Assembly: GCF_031755915.1 (NCBI RefSeq) | Contig: NC_083386.1 | Span: 6,699,501 to 6,763,500 of the forward strand | Length of the DNA stretch: 64,000 bases | Origin: Ziziphus jujuba | Lineage: Eukaryota > Streptophyta > Magnoliopsida > Rosales > Rhamnaceae | Direction: 5' to 3' | Shown here: positions 50,594-61,548 of the stretch, piece by piece | Position numbering within the stretch: the stretch's first letter is position 1 | Layout of the letters: every line of letters begins with the position of its first letter | Notes under the pieces: generated by a model | The model's database searches: none | What the model saw: the letters and a program-made list of their open reading frames with translations, nothing else | Told to the model about the DNA's origin: nothing | Made by a program: the position numbers and the translations under genes

Positions 50594-53500
50594 ATGAGTC
50601 GTCAAGGTGTCGTCCCAGCTGGATTAATTGACAATGAAAACTACCTGGATTAGAGCGTCTGGGTGAAAACCTACTTGATGGGTGAAGATCTTTGGGACAT
50701 TGTGGAATCCATGGATGAACCTCCAAAACCCGAAGATGGTGATGGATTCAAGTATTGGAGGTCCAAGAACGCCTCCGCCCTCCATGTTATCCAAATTTCT
50801 TGCAACGCAGATGCTTTCTCTGAGATCAGAAATATAACTTCTGCCAAAGAAGCTTGGGATATGTTGGAAGGAAAATTCAAGCCTCAACCAGAATCCGAAG
50901 ACGACGACGAAGGTATAAATATTTGATTTTTTTTAATCATAATTTTGAATAATTATATTGAATTTAACAAATTCATATAAAATATTAAACAGTTGAGAGA
51001 TGGGTGCTGATTGGATAACCAAAAAATTATTGCGAGCGGGCCATTTCTAAATTTGAGAAAGAATAGGAAAAAGAAAATAATAGTAATAATAATACACGGT
51101 AATGTAATTTTGAATTCAACGACTATATATAAGAATAACAAAAATAACAACTTTAAAAAGCTTTTTTTTTTAATGCCTAAAAGAAAGAACTTCAATAACT
51201 TAGAATAAAATATAATAGTGAAGAAAACTATTGTTCATATAAAAGATTATATAATAAAATACAATAATGAAGTTCAATAAATTCAACGACTATATTTAAA
51301 AAAGCTTTATTCTACGATCCAAGCCTGTAGAATCCAAAGACCATTTAATCTTCCATGACATAGGCATAATATTTGATTTTTTTTTTCCCGTTTTTACTAA
51401 CATGTATTACAAAGACCATTTAATCTCTTATAATATTTGATTTTTTTTTTTTTTTGTTTTTACTAATTTGTATTTAAATAAAACTTTTCATCATAATTTT
51501 AAATAATTACATTGAATTAAACATATTCATATAAAAGATTACGCTATTAAAAGACAAGTTATCGTTATATTCAATTATATTTTTCTAACATTTTCTCTTA
51601 TGTAAACCACTATGACTATCTTTTGTGCTCAATTGAGCCATTCCAAATGTTTTTAGCAGAAATTATTAAGTTTTGAATATTGAATATTATGGACTTTTGC
51701 TTTGATAGTAAGTTAAATTGTCATTGCATAAATACAGTATTTTTTGTATTATAGTGAATATTCCAAACGATCAATACCAACAATACGAACGGTTTCACAA
51801 AGCTCTGCAAGATGGAGATCGAAATGCTACAAAGGAATTCATTACGCAGCACCCAAATGCAATAAGAACAATAATCACACTTACGGGGAGGACGGCCCTT
51901 CATGTTGCGGCCATGGCCGGACATACAGAAATTGTTGAGACACAGGTGGAGAAAATGTCACCAGAAGACTTGGAAATGAAAGACTCAGTTGGTAATACAG
52001 CTCTTACAGCAGCTATTTTTACAATGCAAATATCGAAATAGCCGAATGCATGGTTAAAAAGAACAAGAAATTACAGATGCCGCTGGTAATGGCCTTTCGT
52101 GTTAATCATATTTAAATGGGTCGTACTCAGTTACACCGATAGAAGATTTAATACCGTCGGACGGCAATCGTGCACATGCTGTTGGGCTCATAAACGAAGC
52201 AATAATTGGAAAATATTATGGTAAGAGTATAATACATATATACACATATTACATATATAGTCAGATTCAGATTGTCATATCTTATATTTATTAATATGTG
52301 ACATATACAGTGTTTTGACAATTGTGGTACAAATGATTATTGCGTTGTGTTTTTTTTTTTTTTTTTGGGGGGGGGATGGTGATTCTATAAAATTCTCATT
52401 TTATATGTACAGTGTAGACGTTGCTTTGCATGTTCTACAGCGTTGTCCACAGTTGGCCACAACTATTCATACGCTACACTTCGTAGTCGTGTCCATACAT
52501 TCGCAATATATCCAAGTGGACGTCCGCTCAAATTTTGGCAAAAATGGATATATGAATGTTAGTACATATTATATTGATTAATACAGAATATAATTTATAC
52601 CTATATAAATATACATATATGACATTGATAGTAATACATTCCTTTATTTTCAATAGCTATATTTATAGATGGAGACAGCATCATTAAAGAGATATATACC
52701 AAATTCCCCACCAATACTAATATGAGCTCAGGTATACCAAATTTCCCACGTAATTTGAATTTAAATTATTTAGGTTGAAGCAAGTGTACAATTAGTGCAA
52801 AAATATTTATTTGAGAAACTATGACATAATTTCCTGCAAGGTAACTTCTACAAACTGCCCTAGTTTTAGCATATATTCAATTAATAAAAATTAATATCCG
52901 AAAAAAAAAACTTTTATTAAGTACCTTATAAATAACATTGAAGATTTAAATTAAGTCAAAGATATTAAGAACTTGTTTATGAATACAAAAGGTGGCAAAA
53001 ACCATTGTTTCCACTTGTACAATAATCCATAGTTTGAATTAATTCCCTACATTTACAATATCAAAAAATAAAAAGAAAAATTAAAGAATTGAAAGGTTAG
53101 GCATACATATATGTTAATATTGCACGATATATAGCTTATATATATTCTCCTACAAATCTCCATTTGTTATTGAAGCTTGTTAGAAATTTGCTCAATAAAT
53201 GTTTGTTGTTATAATTGTAACAATATTTCTTCTGTATATACTATTAATTCAAAGCCATTAGTCAATCAATAGATAAGGATTTACATGGTGAAGTTTGGTC
53301 ATTACAAAGAGTTGCAATGCACTTCGACATTTTAGGTAATTAATTTGTTGTATTCAGTTTTTATTATTACAATTACTGTTTAAATTCTTCCTCCCATTTA
53401 TTTATTTATTTATTTATTTGTTTTTATGTTTCATACATCCAATAATAGCTAAAATAATTTTTTTCATTATTAATAATTACGCAGGGCTCAAGAATATATA

Positions 53501-53698
53501 TGAAATGAAATTGATCCACATTCAAACCTCTAAACTTCTACGGCGAATGTGTGAAGAAATAAAAAAATTAGATAGAACCCAAATATCAAGATCAGATATT
53601 ATAATTGCACTTCTTCTAGCTGTGGAAAAGGGAAATTTGAATTTGCTCAAAGAATGTTTGTAACACCCCGTCCCAAATCGCACCGGAATCCGTGCACG

Positions 53699-53755
53699 TT
53701 GACCGAGGTTGACCGTTGACCGTTGACCAAAGGGGTCAAAAGTTGACTTTTTGAC
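53699..53755 (+). promoter_or_regulatory. Cluster of W-box (TTGAC) motifs at LTR start
   Basis: Seven TTGAC cores (six forward at 53699, 53709, 53716, 53723, 53743 and 53751; one reverse at 53735) fall in 57 bp, most as GTTGACC. W-boxes (TTGAC followed by C or T) are the binding sites of plant WRKY factors. The same cluster is present at 28546-28607, 31408-31470, 45325-45385 and 61585-61640, and in weaker form in the full-length element. WRKY control of the LTR is an inference. Confidence 0.5.
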
Positions 53756-55959
53756 TCGGTGGGAATTTCGAGATGACTAGGGCACCGTGGCGAAGTGCAC
53801 GATGCCACGAGTTCGTAGACTGGTAGCACGTCGAAAACGGAGCTACGGTTTGAAAGTTATGGACGAAACAAGTTGCGGTCCAAACTGTCCAAGGGGTGCC
53901 GGAGTTGACTTTTTGTTTATGGGGAATTGAGCTTTGACTCATGCATGGTTGTGAAGTGCTCGTCGATACGAGTTCACAGACTAGCGGCACGCTCAAAACG
54001 GACATCCGGTTAAAAAGTTATGGACGTTTGAAGTTTACCGGATACTGTATTATTTTAATGTTTTTGGGTCGTGAACAGTGAAATGCCACATGTCAGCTTC
54101 TGAGTGGTCCACGTGGCATGAACAGTGTCACGCAGGGTTTTAATTTTGAAAAACTCTCGGGGAAGAGAGAGAAAGAGAAAGAAGAGAGAGAAAGAGAGAG
54201 AGGAGAGAGAAAGAGAGAGAGAGAGAGCCACCGCCGGCCACCGGATTTTGCCACTGTTCCGGCCGAGTTACTGTACACGCGCCGGACAGAAAGCTTGCCC
54301 ACCTCATTTCCGGCAAAACCTCCAAATTTCACGGCGAACGGCCGCCGGACGCGCCCGGATCGGACGTCCGCAGTTTGGCGGCGATTTTTCCCCCTCCACC
54401 GCCGGCCACCGCGAATCGGCACTATTCCGGCTGATATACAATACACGCGCCATACACCCAGCATCCTCTCCTCAAGTCCGGCCTACCCACCAAAAATCAC
54501 GGCCATCGGACCACCGACGCGCCGGGATCGGAGCGTTTTCCGGCGAGGGGTCGAAAATCTTCAAACGGTGATTTCTCCGCCGTCCGACCTCCGTTTTGCT
54601 CACCGTCGGTCCCGTTGGATTGCTCTCCTCACGATCTACAAATCTGCAAAATTTCACAGCAAACAGCCACCGTCGGAAATTACTGTTCCGGCGACGGTTG
54701 CCGGTGACGTGGCGGCCCGCCGGAAATTACTGTTCCGGCGAGTACCCCGAAAATTCCGGCCAGCTCCAGTCCGCAGTGTTCGACCTCCTGAACCCAAATC
54801 CGACTTCCGTTTCCACCAATTCGCGACGGTTTGGGAGAATTGCGGAGCCGAAACCCGAAAAGCTTCCCGATAAAATTCCGACCCCGTCGGGTACGATCAT
54901 CGAAAATTAAGACCGGATCTGTGATTAGCACCACTCGAGCTTCGATTCGGTATATCATTCGTAAATTTTAGTTATCGTTTGGTGTTCGCTCCTCGGGTAC
55001 CCATTTGGGGATTACCCGAATAAAATATTAATATTTGTGGTTTTGGTACTGTGGATGTTTTAGGTGCACGTGCAAGTAGCGGAGTCGATCCTGCGGAGGA
55101 TCTTGATTGAGATACGTGCACAAGGTGAGTGACCCACCTTCAAATTAATTTTGGGGAATTTAATTGATGAATATATTATGTGTGAATTAAATATTTGGAA
55201 TTTAATTTCTATGTGCCAAATATTTATTGGATTTATTGTAGAATTATTTATGAATTTATTGGATTTAAGAAAATGCGAATTCTACAAATTTATGCCGTGT
55301 GGAATTATTTTATGGTTTTGAGGATTTTGAAATTGGTGTGGTTTTAATGGTAAATTGGGCACGATTTGATTTTCAAATATTTCAAGGAAAATATTTGGTT
55401 ATGTTGGTGATTTCAATTTTTATGAAATATGCCCATAAAATATTATGGGATTTGATTATGATATTTCGAGAAATTATTTATGCTTGGAAAAAAGGTGGAT
55501 ATTTGAATTGATGGATTTGGGAGTTGGTGGATTTGAAAATCATGGAATTTATGGTATGGATTATAAGGAAATTGTGGAGAATTTCCCGGTTCAAGCGGAT
55601 GGATTATGCCCGCTATGCTTATGAAAAATGTGAAATTTGTTTTATGATTTAAATTTATGGATTTTATAATTTTTAGATGCACCGTGCACGTACTGGTGTT
55701 CTGATTATGTGATATGGTATATGTGATATGGTTAGTGTGCACACGGTTGTGATTAGCGCGCAGGTGGGTGTGAGTAGCGCGCGGTTGATATTATGAGGGT
55801 GTCCTGTGGATGCCATCGGAGAGGGCGGCCACCCCCCTTTGGCCGGGACACCAGGTTAGCAGCGGCGCAGTGGGACGCCACGCGACCGTATGCCGGTTTC
55901 TTTCTATAACCTCCTGTCTGGCGGTACCTTGGGACGCTGGGTACTGTTGGCGCCACTGG

Positions 55960-55966
55960 TATATAG
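55960..55966 (+). promoter_or_regulatory. Candidate LTR TATA box
   Basis: TATATAG follows a GC-rich block (about 55800-55955) and is kept at the same place in nearly all family LTRs (18732, 26518, 33711, 47535; in reverse at 12200 and 13230). The copies at 28504 and 61549 read TATATGG. The position and conservation suggest the start of the R region lies just downstream. No transcript evidence is available here. Confidence 0.4.
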
Positions 55967-56913
55967 TGGGTGCATCAAATGATTTTCAGAACTGTGTTTT
56001 AAAAATAAAATGTTTGGAAACTGAATTGGAATTAAAAATATAATTGTTACCGCTTCTGGTATTTAATTGATGTCTTGGTTTTCGGGAAATATGAATAAAG
56101 GGTTTTGTGAAAATGTTTTAAAAGGGGAACCTTTCCAACTGAGAGAATTGTAAGGGTTTTGAGAGAAAATATTATTTCCAAATAATTATTATTTATACTT
56201 ATTACTGTGATATTATATGGTATAGTAGTAGGGTCGCTCACTGAGATGATTAGCATCTCACACTCTTAAATTCCGTTCCTCTAGGTACCAGGTTGTCGGT
56301 GTTCACTCGGAGCGGACTTGATCTTCCTTGCTGTTTTAGTTCGGCAGTACCCTGTTATTCTTTTATTGCAGTTGTAATATTTCTTTCACTCTTGTTGTAT
56401 TTATTTTGCATTGGATTACTGTATTTATTTTTTTAAGTGCTGCAATTTGTGGAATCGATTTGTAGTACTGTGGGAGGAATAAGGGGATAATTTTAGAAGT
56501 GTGTTTTCAGTGCAGGGAATTTTGTGGTAAGTAAATCCCTTAGGGGAGGCTCTGCCGGATTTTCCGTTGGAAGGTTCGGTAGGGTTTCCCTGGGATCAGG
56601 GCTGTCTAGGGTTCCGGGGAAGGAATTCTGGACGGGTCCTGACAATGTTAAAGTCGATTCCCAATCTGGCGGAGGCCTACGAAATCCATGGGAGGAACAT
56701 ATTTATGGTTGCAGTTAATTGTCGCCAAGCAAAAGCAAAAATTTTTAGCCTTATACATGAAGTTGGCTGCAAATTAATGGCAACAAATTATATAGATGCA
56801 GATAAAAATAGCATGCTACATATGGCTGGCTCCTTATTGCCTCACCCGCAACTTGATTGTATTTCAGGAGCTGCTTTACAAATGCAGAGAGAATTACAAT
56901 GGTTTAAGGTACG

Positions 56914-56951
<38 letters not shown>

Positions 56952-57540
56952 TAATTTATTTAGCTGTATGTTTTAAAATATATTTAATATAACCATGCAT
57001 TTCTTACACAATCTAGTGGGAAGACTATTATTTCCTCTAACAAAAATCTAAAATTTAAGGTCATCGTCTAATAAAATAATAATTTTGTTATTAGCTTGTC
57101 CTTATAAAAACAACCATTAATTAGTAGTTGGCTAACTCAAGTAAAAATCAACTATATTTTAATGTCCTTTATTTTGAAAAAATTAAATTTGCGCATCTTT
57201 TAAATTTAGATTCTCAAGTTAAAATTTATTGCATTTTGGAACAACTAGATATTGTAACTAGCATTAGTCGTGTCGTTATCACACAAAAATAACAATATCT
57301 CGTTATTTAGTCCCTCAAGACTCTAGCTTTAATTTCATTGTAATTTAAATTCTCTATTAGTTTAAATTTTGTTATTTTAGTACCCTTTTGACCATTAACA
57401 TCCTTAACCAAAAAAGAATTATTAGACTAAATTATGTATATAACAACTGAAACTCAAACGTCCCCGAATCATGTAGGGTTAAAATAAAGTTTCTAATTAT
57501 ATTTTTTTGCTCTAACATTTGATATATATATGTATATATA

Positions 57541-58690
57541 TAATACAAGAAACTCACCTTTTACTGACATAACAATATTGTTGGCAAAAACATAAAATTC
57601 ATCAGTAAATGTTTTACCAACGAAAAATAAATTCGTTGCAGTTTCATTGCCTTTGCCTCTTCTGCAATTGTAATTACCCGAAATTTTTAGTTTTTCCCGA
57701 CTGGAACTTTTGCCAACAAAAATTCAATTGTCTCGCCAAAAACTATTTCCATCAAGTTTCAAATTATTGGTAAAAGATTTTGGCGACAAAATGTAGTACA
57801 TGGAAAACTATTTTTTATTGGTGAAAATATAATTACTGCAAAAATATTTTGTCCGCAATAACTAATCTGCCATCAAAAGTCAATTTGTCGGCAAAGGTTA
57901 TTTTAGCGATGAAATAATTTTAGTCGGCAATAATTAATTTGCCATCAAAAGAGGAATTTTCGTTCGCAAAAGTTATTTTAGCGATGAAATAATTTTAGTC
58001 GGCAATAATTAATTTTCCATCAAAAATGAAATTCGTTCGCAAATGTTATTTTAGCGGCAAAAGTATTTTGGTCCTAAATGTCTTTTAGAGGTTAAATTTT
58101 TTACAGTAATATTGTTTTTACCAACAAAAGTATGCTTCCGTCGGCAAAGGTCTTTCCAAATTTTTTTTTATATTTTTTTGAAAAATATTACAAATAATTC
58201 ATTTTTGTAAATTTTATTTTAATTTTATTTCCTTGTAATTTTTTAGGTTGTTTTTACCAATGTAAATATTATAAAAATATTCATATTGTATAAAAATAAT
58301 TAAACAAAAAAAATAGTTCTTACCATCTAGATATGAACATATTTATATGTTACTAAAATTTATAAATCTGCTACAATAAAAATATATATATATATATATC
58401 AACAGGTAGCTGATGGAGGAGGTGGAGGAAAACAAAACCTACTTAATGATGTACCATCACCAGAGTAAGAGTTCTGTGCCATAAATTGTTGTACAAACTT
58501 TCTCATGTGATTCATATTTTCTTCATAATTTGACGTCTTTTCTTCAGTTTGTTGACTGTGTAAGTCATATTCTTCTTTCAAATTTGATATCCACTATTCA
58601 TTTTATTGTCTGTATGAGTCATATTCATCTTTCAAACTTGATATTCGCTCCTGCAAAGCAACTGTATCTGGTATATATGTGTGTGTGTGT
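57541..58690 (-). mobile_element. Partial CACTA-like remnant in intron 6 of copy B
   Basis: Intron 6 of copy B contains about 1.15 kb that copy A lacks. It begins with ATACAAGAAACTCACC, close to the CACTACAAGAAA ends common in plant CACTA elements. After this come repeated short motifs (GTCGGCAATAATTAATT, TTTTAGCGATGAAATAATTT) that look like subterminal repeats. The other end carries a reverse-strand reading frame with a coiled-coil transposase-like tail. The far terminus is not visible, so the element is incomplete. Confidence 0.55.
58399..58581 (-). pseudogene. Coiled-coil tail of a TNP1/TNPA-like CACTA protein
   Basis: The reverse frame encodes a Lys/Glu-rich helix (MKEEYDLHSQQTEEKTSNYE), then MRKFVQQFMAQNS and a proline-rich end before the stop. 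Plant CACTA-associated proteins of the Transposase_24/TNP1 type commonly end in such a coiled coil followed by an FMQ..-type string. Upstream on the same strand, a similar repeat (SSLKDEYDSYRQ) is interrupted by stops, so it is a relic. Confidence 0.45.
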
Positions 58691-59347
58691 GTGTGCATAT
58701 ATCTGTTTTCTATCAATTAAATTAATTATAAACAAATATATATAGGCGGTGGAGTCAGTTGTCCATGGACATATGGATACACAAACTCAGAGTTCTTGAC
58801 ACCAAGACAACTATTTACAAAAGAACACAAACAATTGTTATCTGATGGAGAAAAATGGATGAAAGAGACAGCAACTTCATGTACTCTTGTTGGTGCACTC
58901 ATTGTTACAATCATGCTTGCTGCAACGTTCACTGTTCCGGGTGGGAACTATGAAAGAACTGCTTACCCAAAGTTTCTTGATGGCAAAACATTCATGCTCT
59001 TCATCATATCAGATGCAATCTCACTTTTCTCTTCCACTACTTCAGTTTTGATGTTATTGGGAATCCTCACTTCCACATATGCTGAAGATGATTTCCTCAA
59101 ATCTTTGGCTAAGAAGCTCATGATTGGTCTTGGCAAACTTTTCCTCTCCATTGCTACAATGATGATATCTTTCTGTGCTGCTGTTTCCATGATGCTTGAT
59201 GATAAGAAATCTTGGGTTGCGTTTTTAATCATTTCTCTGGGCGGTATTCCAGTCACTTTGTTTGTTTTAATTCAATTCCCTCTTCTTATTGAGATTTACC
59301 TTTCTACTTATGGACCTAATATTCTCAATAGGAAGCCATCAAGTTGA

Positions 59348-59941
59348 TTATATATGGAAAGTGTTTGCAAATTGTGTAATATTATTATTATTACTATTAT
59401 TTACCACTTTTTATGTATCAAGATTGTTAGCTATAATAAACTCTCTTTTTTTTTTTCAAGACTGTAGCATATTATATACCTGTGTTTTTTTTTTTTTTTT
59501 TTTTTTAATTTTCATTGGAAGATTGATGAAGTTGATATGGAGGGTTATTGTAACATGGACACATGACACTTGACGAGAAAGCAAAAAATTATGTGTACTT
59601 TTATACTGTTAAAAATGTTCATATCACTAATATAGTGATATGCTATTTGAATACATGTAATTTATAAACATATATTTGAGAACAAATGCAACTCATAAAA
59701 ACATTATTTCAAATTATGTGTAATCCAGGTGAAATGCCCATTAATTTTGAAGTAAGCAACCTTCTCTATCAAGCAAAATTTTAAGTTTTATATCCTACAA
59801 TCGAAGGTAAACAATTAAAACCTGCTTTATCATTTAAATTCCCAAAATGGCCTTACGATCGTTACCTTGTTACGTGCAAAAAATCGAAGGGATGAGATGA
59901 GGTAACTTTGGACTAAACAGATTAGCAAGTACGTGCAAGAA
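59348..59941. other. 3' flank of copy B and spacer before the NOL fragment
   Basis: The first 120 bases match the 3' flank of copy A. A T-rich run follows at 59485-59506, then unassigned AT-rich sequence. No gene was seen. Confidence 0.6.
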
Positions 59942-61548
59942 ATGTGGAGTCATTCCTTACCCTCTCCTCTGTTCCAACAAAACCCATATTCTCATTCACT
60001 CTACCATTGCACTTTTCCCACGGTTTCTTTCCCCCAAGCTCCTCCTCATAGTCTCATGAGCATGTATGGCAAATGGGTTTTCAATTCTCTGACTGTAAGG
60101 TCCAAATCCAAACCCAGCATCAACAGAGAGCTTATGCTGCCCCCGTACAATGTTCTTATTACCGGTTCAACCAAAGGTCCGCAGTGCCTTTTTCATTTTT
60201 TGGCTTTTGGGATTGTTTTTCCATTGCTAATTGTGTTGCTGCATGAAGTTCCAAATTTTTTTTGTATTAGTTTTTTGGTTTCTGCTGGTTTTGTTACTGT
60301 GATTTGATATCTAAATTCCAGTACTAATTGTTTTGTAGGCTTTCAAATTGCTAGAAGAAGCTTGAGGAGAATTTAGCACAAACGATTTCACTACTCTGAT
60401 TATTATGTGTTTTTTAATTTCTCTCTGTTTTCTATAGGAATTCTCATGAATAAACAGATTTTGTTATAAATAGTTATGTCAAAGTTCAATTTTTTCATTG
60501 AGTATTTGGAGTGTTGAAAGACTTTAAAAAACTTTTTTCTTTTCCTTTTTTTTAGAAGGGATGGTTCTGCTTCTTTATTGAATCCAACAAGTCTTTTTGT
60601 TCCAAGCAAGATTTATTTTTCCAAAGTAAAGATGAGCAGAAGAGTTTCTAGCAGTCAAGAACCAGTTAAAAATGACATTTCAAACATGGGATTTCAGACA
60701 ACATCGATACCAGACATTACATTTGCTCTAGTAGTGGTTAGTCAGATTATGAAAAATCATTAGCAATTTCATTTCAATTCCATATGCCTGTACTTAGATA
60801 TCTCAATGAAACACTGGAAATGAGTATCTTTGTACACGAAATGAAAGGATCTAGTTTAGATGTAATAAGCTACAGAGATACAAACCAGGATTGGCTGAAC
60901 ATCACCGGAAAAATTTTACAAGTCAAGTTTAGAACTAATATGAAAGTCCTGTACGTTTTTGTATTTTCGTTTAGAAAAAGATAATGCCTTTTTTCTCTCT
61001 TTTTTCTTATTGTTTAATACTTGCATATATGGCTTGTTGTGTAATGTAGCTCCTCTCATTGCCTTTTTTTTTTTTTTCCTTTTATTCTTCAGTTCAAATA
61101 AATCTTTGTAAGCAATGGAAAATTGACATTTTATTTATGATTTGGAAAAGTTTAGCTACAGAATTATCCACTCAACTAGCATTGAGATTGTTTGTTCAAA
61201 AAGCTCTGTTCTAAGCTTTATTTTTATTCCTCATATTTGAATCAGGTATAGGATATGCTCTGGCCAAAGAGTTTCTAAAAGCAGGTGACAATGTTGTAAT
61301 CTACCCAAGATCAGGTAAGAACTGACCTTGTGTCCATATTATTTGAAATCTCACTGTCATATAAATTGATCACTATATTTGCAAATATACTTGTCGGAAA
61401 GGAGAAATTGTGGTTTGAGAAGTAAAGCATGAGTTTTCCAAACGGTTGGTCTCTGTAATTGTTTAAAATTTTTTGTTGTATCATATCACAGCAGATGGTG
61501 TGGAATCAGCTGTCCAACAACTTTGACAAGAATTTGGGGAGCAGCATG
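59942..61548 (+). pseudogene. NOL: 5' part of a NOL-type chlorophyll(ide) b reductase gene, broken by an LTR
   Basis: Three exons can be read: 59942-60176, 61246-61314 and 61495-61548, joined in phase 1. The first begins MWSHSLPSPLFQQNPY and looks like a chloroplast transit peptide. It ends in PPYNVLITGSTKG, the start of the short-chain dehydrogenase NAD(P)-binding fold (G-x-x-x-G-x-G completed by exon 2). Exon 2 reads IGYALAKEFLKAGDNVVIY and exon 3 VESAVQQL, then QEFGEQHV. These match my memory of NOL (NYC1-like), which with NYC1 reduces chlorophyll b in thylakoids during leaf senescence. NYC1 itself differs at these strings. A TGA at 61524-61526 lies in frame in exon 3, and an LTR replaces everything after 61548 up to the window end. 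It cannot code for an enzyme as seen. Confidence 0.8.
60177..61245 (+). other. Long intron 1 of the NOL relic, with an unassigned open stretch
   Basis: The donor is GTCCGC and the acceptor TGAATCAG. The stretch about 60578-60985 is less AT-rich than its surroundings, with two short open frames (60578-60763 and 60784-60984) that look faintly coding. I do not recognise either. They may be a captured gene fragment or chance. Confidence 0.4.

Larger units (their letters stand above)
53659..56644 (+). mobile_element. Solo LTR in exon 6 of ankyrin copy B
   Basis: This 2986-bp LTR has TGTAACACCC and TCCTGACA ends and an exact duplication ATGTT (53654-53658 and 56645-56649). The exon reads across it when compared with copy A at about 7935. 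It is close to 31376-34329 along most of its length, but a section at about 54975-55130 is of another LTR type. Confidence 0.93.
50594..59347 (+). pseudogene. Ankyrin-repeat/PGG gene with gag-like domain, copy B (disrupted)
   Basis: Exons matching copy A are at about 50594-50912, 51755-52220, 52418-52557, 52657-52731, 53273-53335, 53485-53658 with 56650-56908, and 58746-59347. Splice sites are mostly kept. Damage: the Trp codon of the gag-like domain is TAG at 50651-50653; one base is lost in exon 2 near 52015, giving a stop at 52039; further changes hit exon 2's end and exon 3; a 3-kb LTR sits in exon 6; four bases are lost near 58762 at the start of exon 7. The PGG part is otherwise well kept (58796-59347, 183 codons, with TVPGGN and four hydrophobic spans). 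A product like that of copy A cannot be made. A short PGG-only transcript is conceivable but unsupported. Confidence 0.9.

Noticed and set aside
54118..54873. Long open frame of 251 codons in the GC-rich part of an LTR, with similar frames at 31829-32416, 45708-46170 and 62015-62275 and on the opposite strand
   Set aside because: Frames are open on both strands and in several phases because the section is GC-rich and stop-poor. The frame shifts between copies and starts with a low-complexity Arg/Glu run from the GA tract. No protein domain is recognisable.
55753..55956. Reverse-strand 67-codon frame (MAPTVPSVPRYRQTGGYRKK...) kept in LTRs at 13248, 33502, 47330 and 55753
   Set aside because: The copies are near-identical DNA, so keeping the frame is expected. 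It overlaps the conserved promoter-like block, and the diverged subfamily does not keep the frame. A codon-level test on many copies would be needed to revive it.
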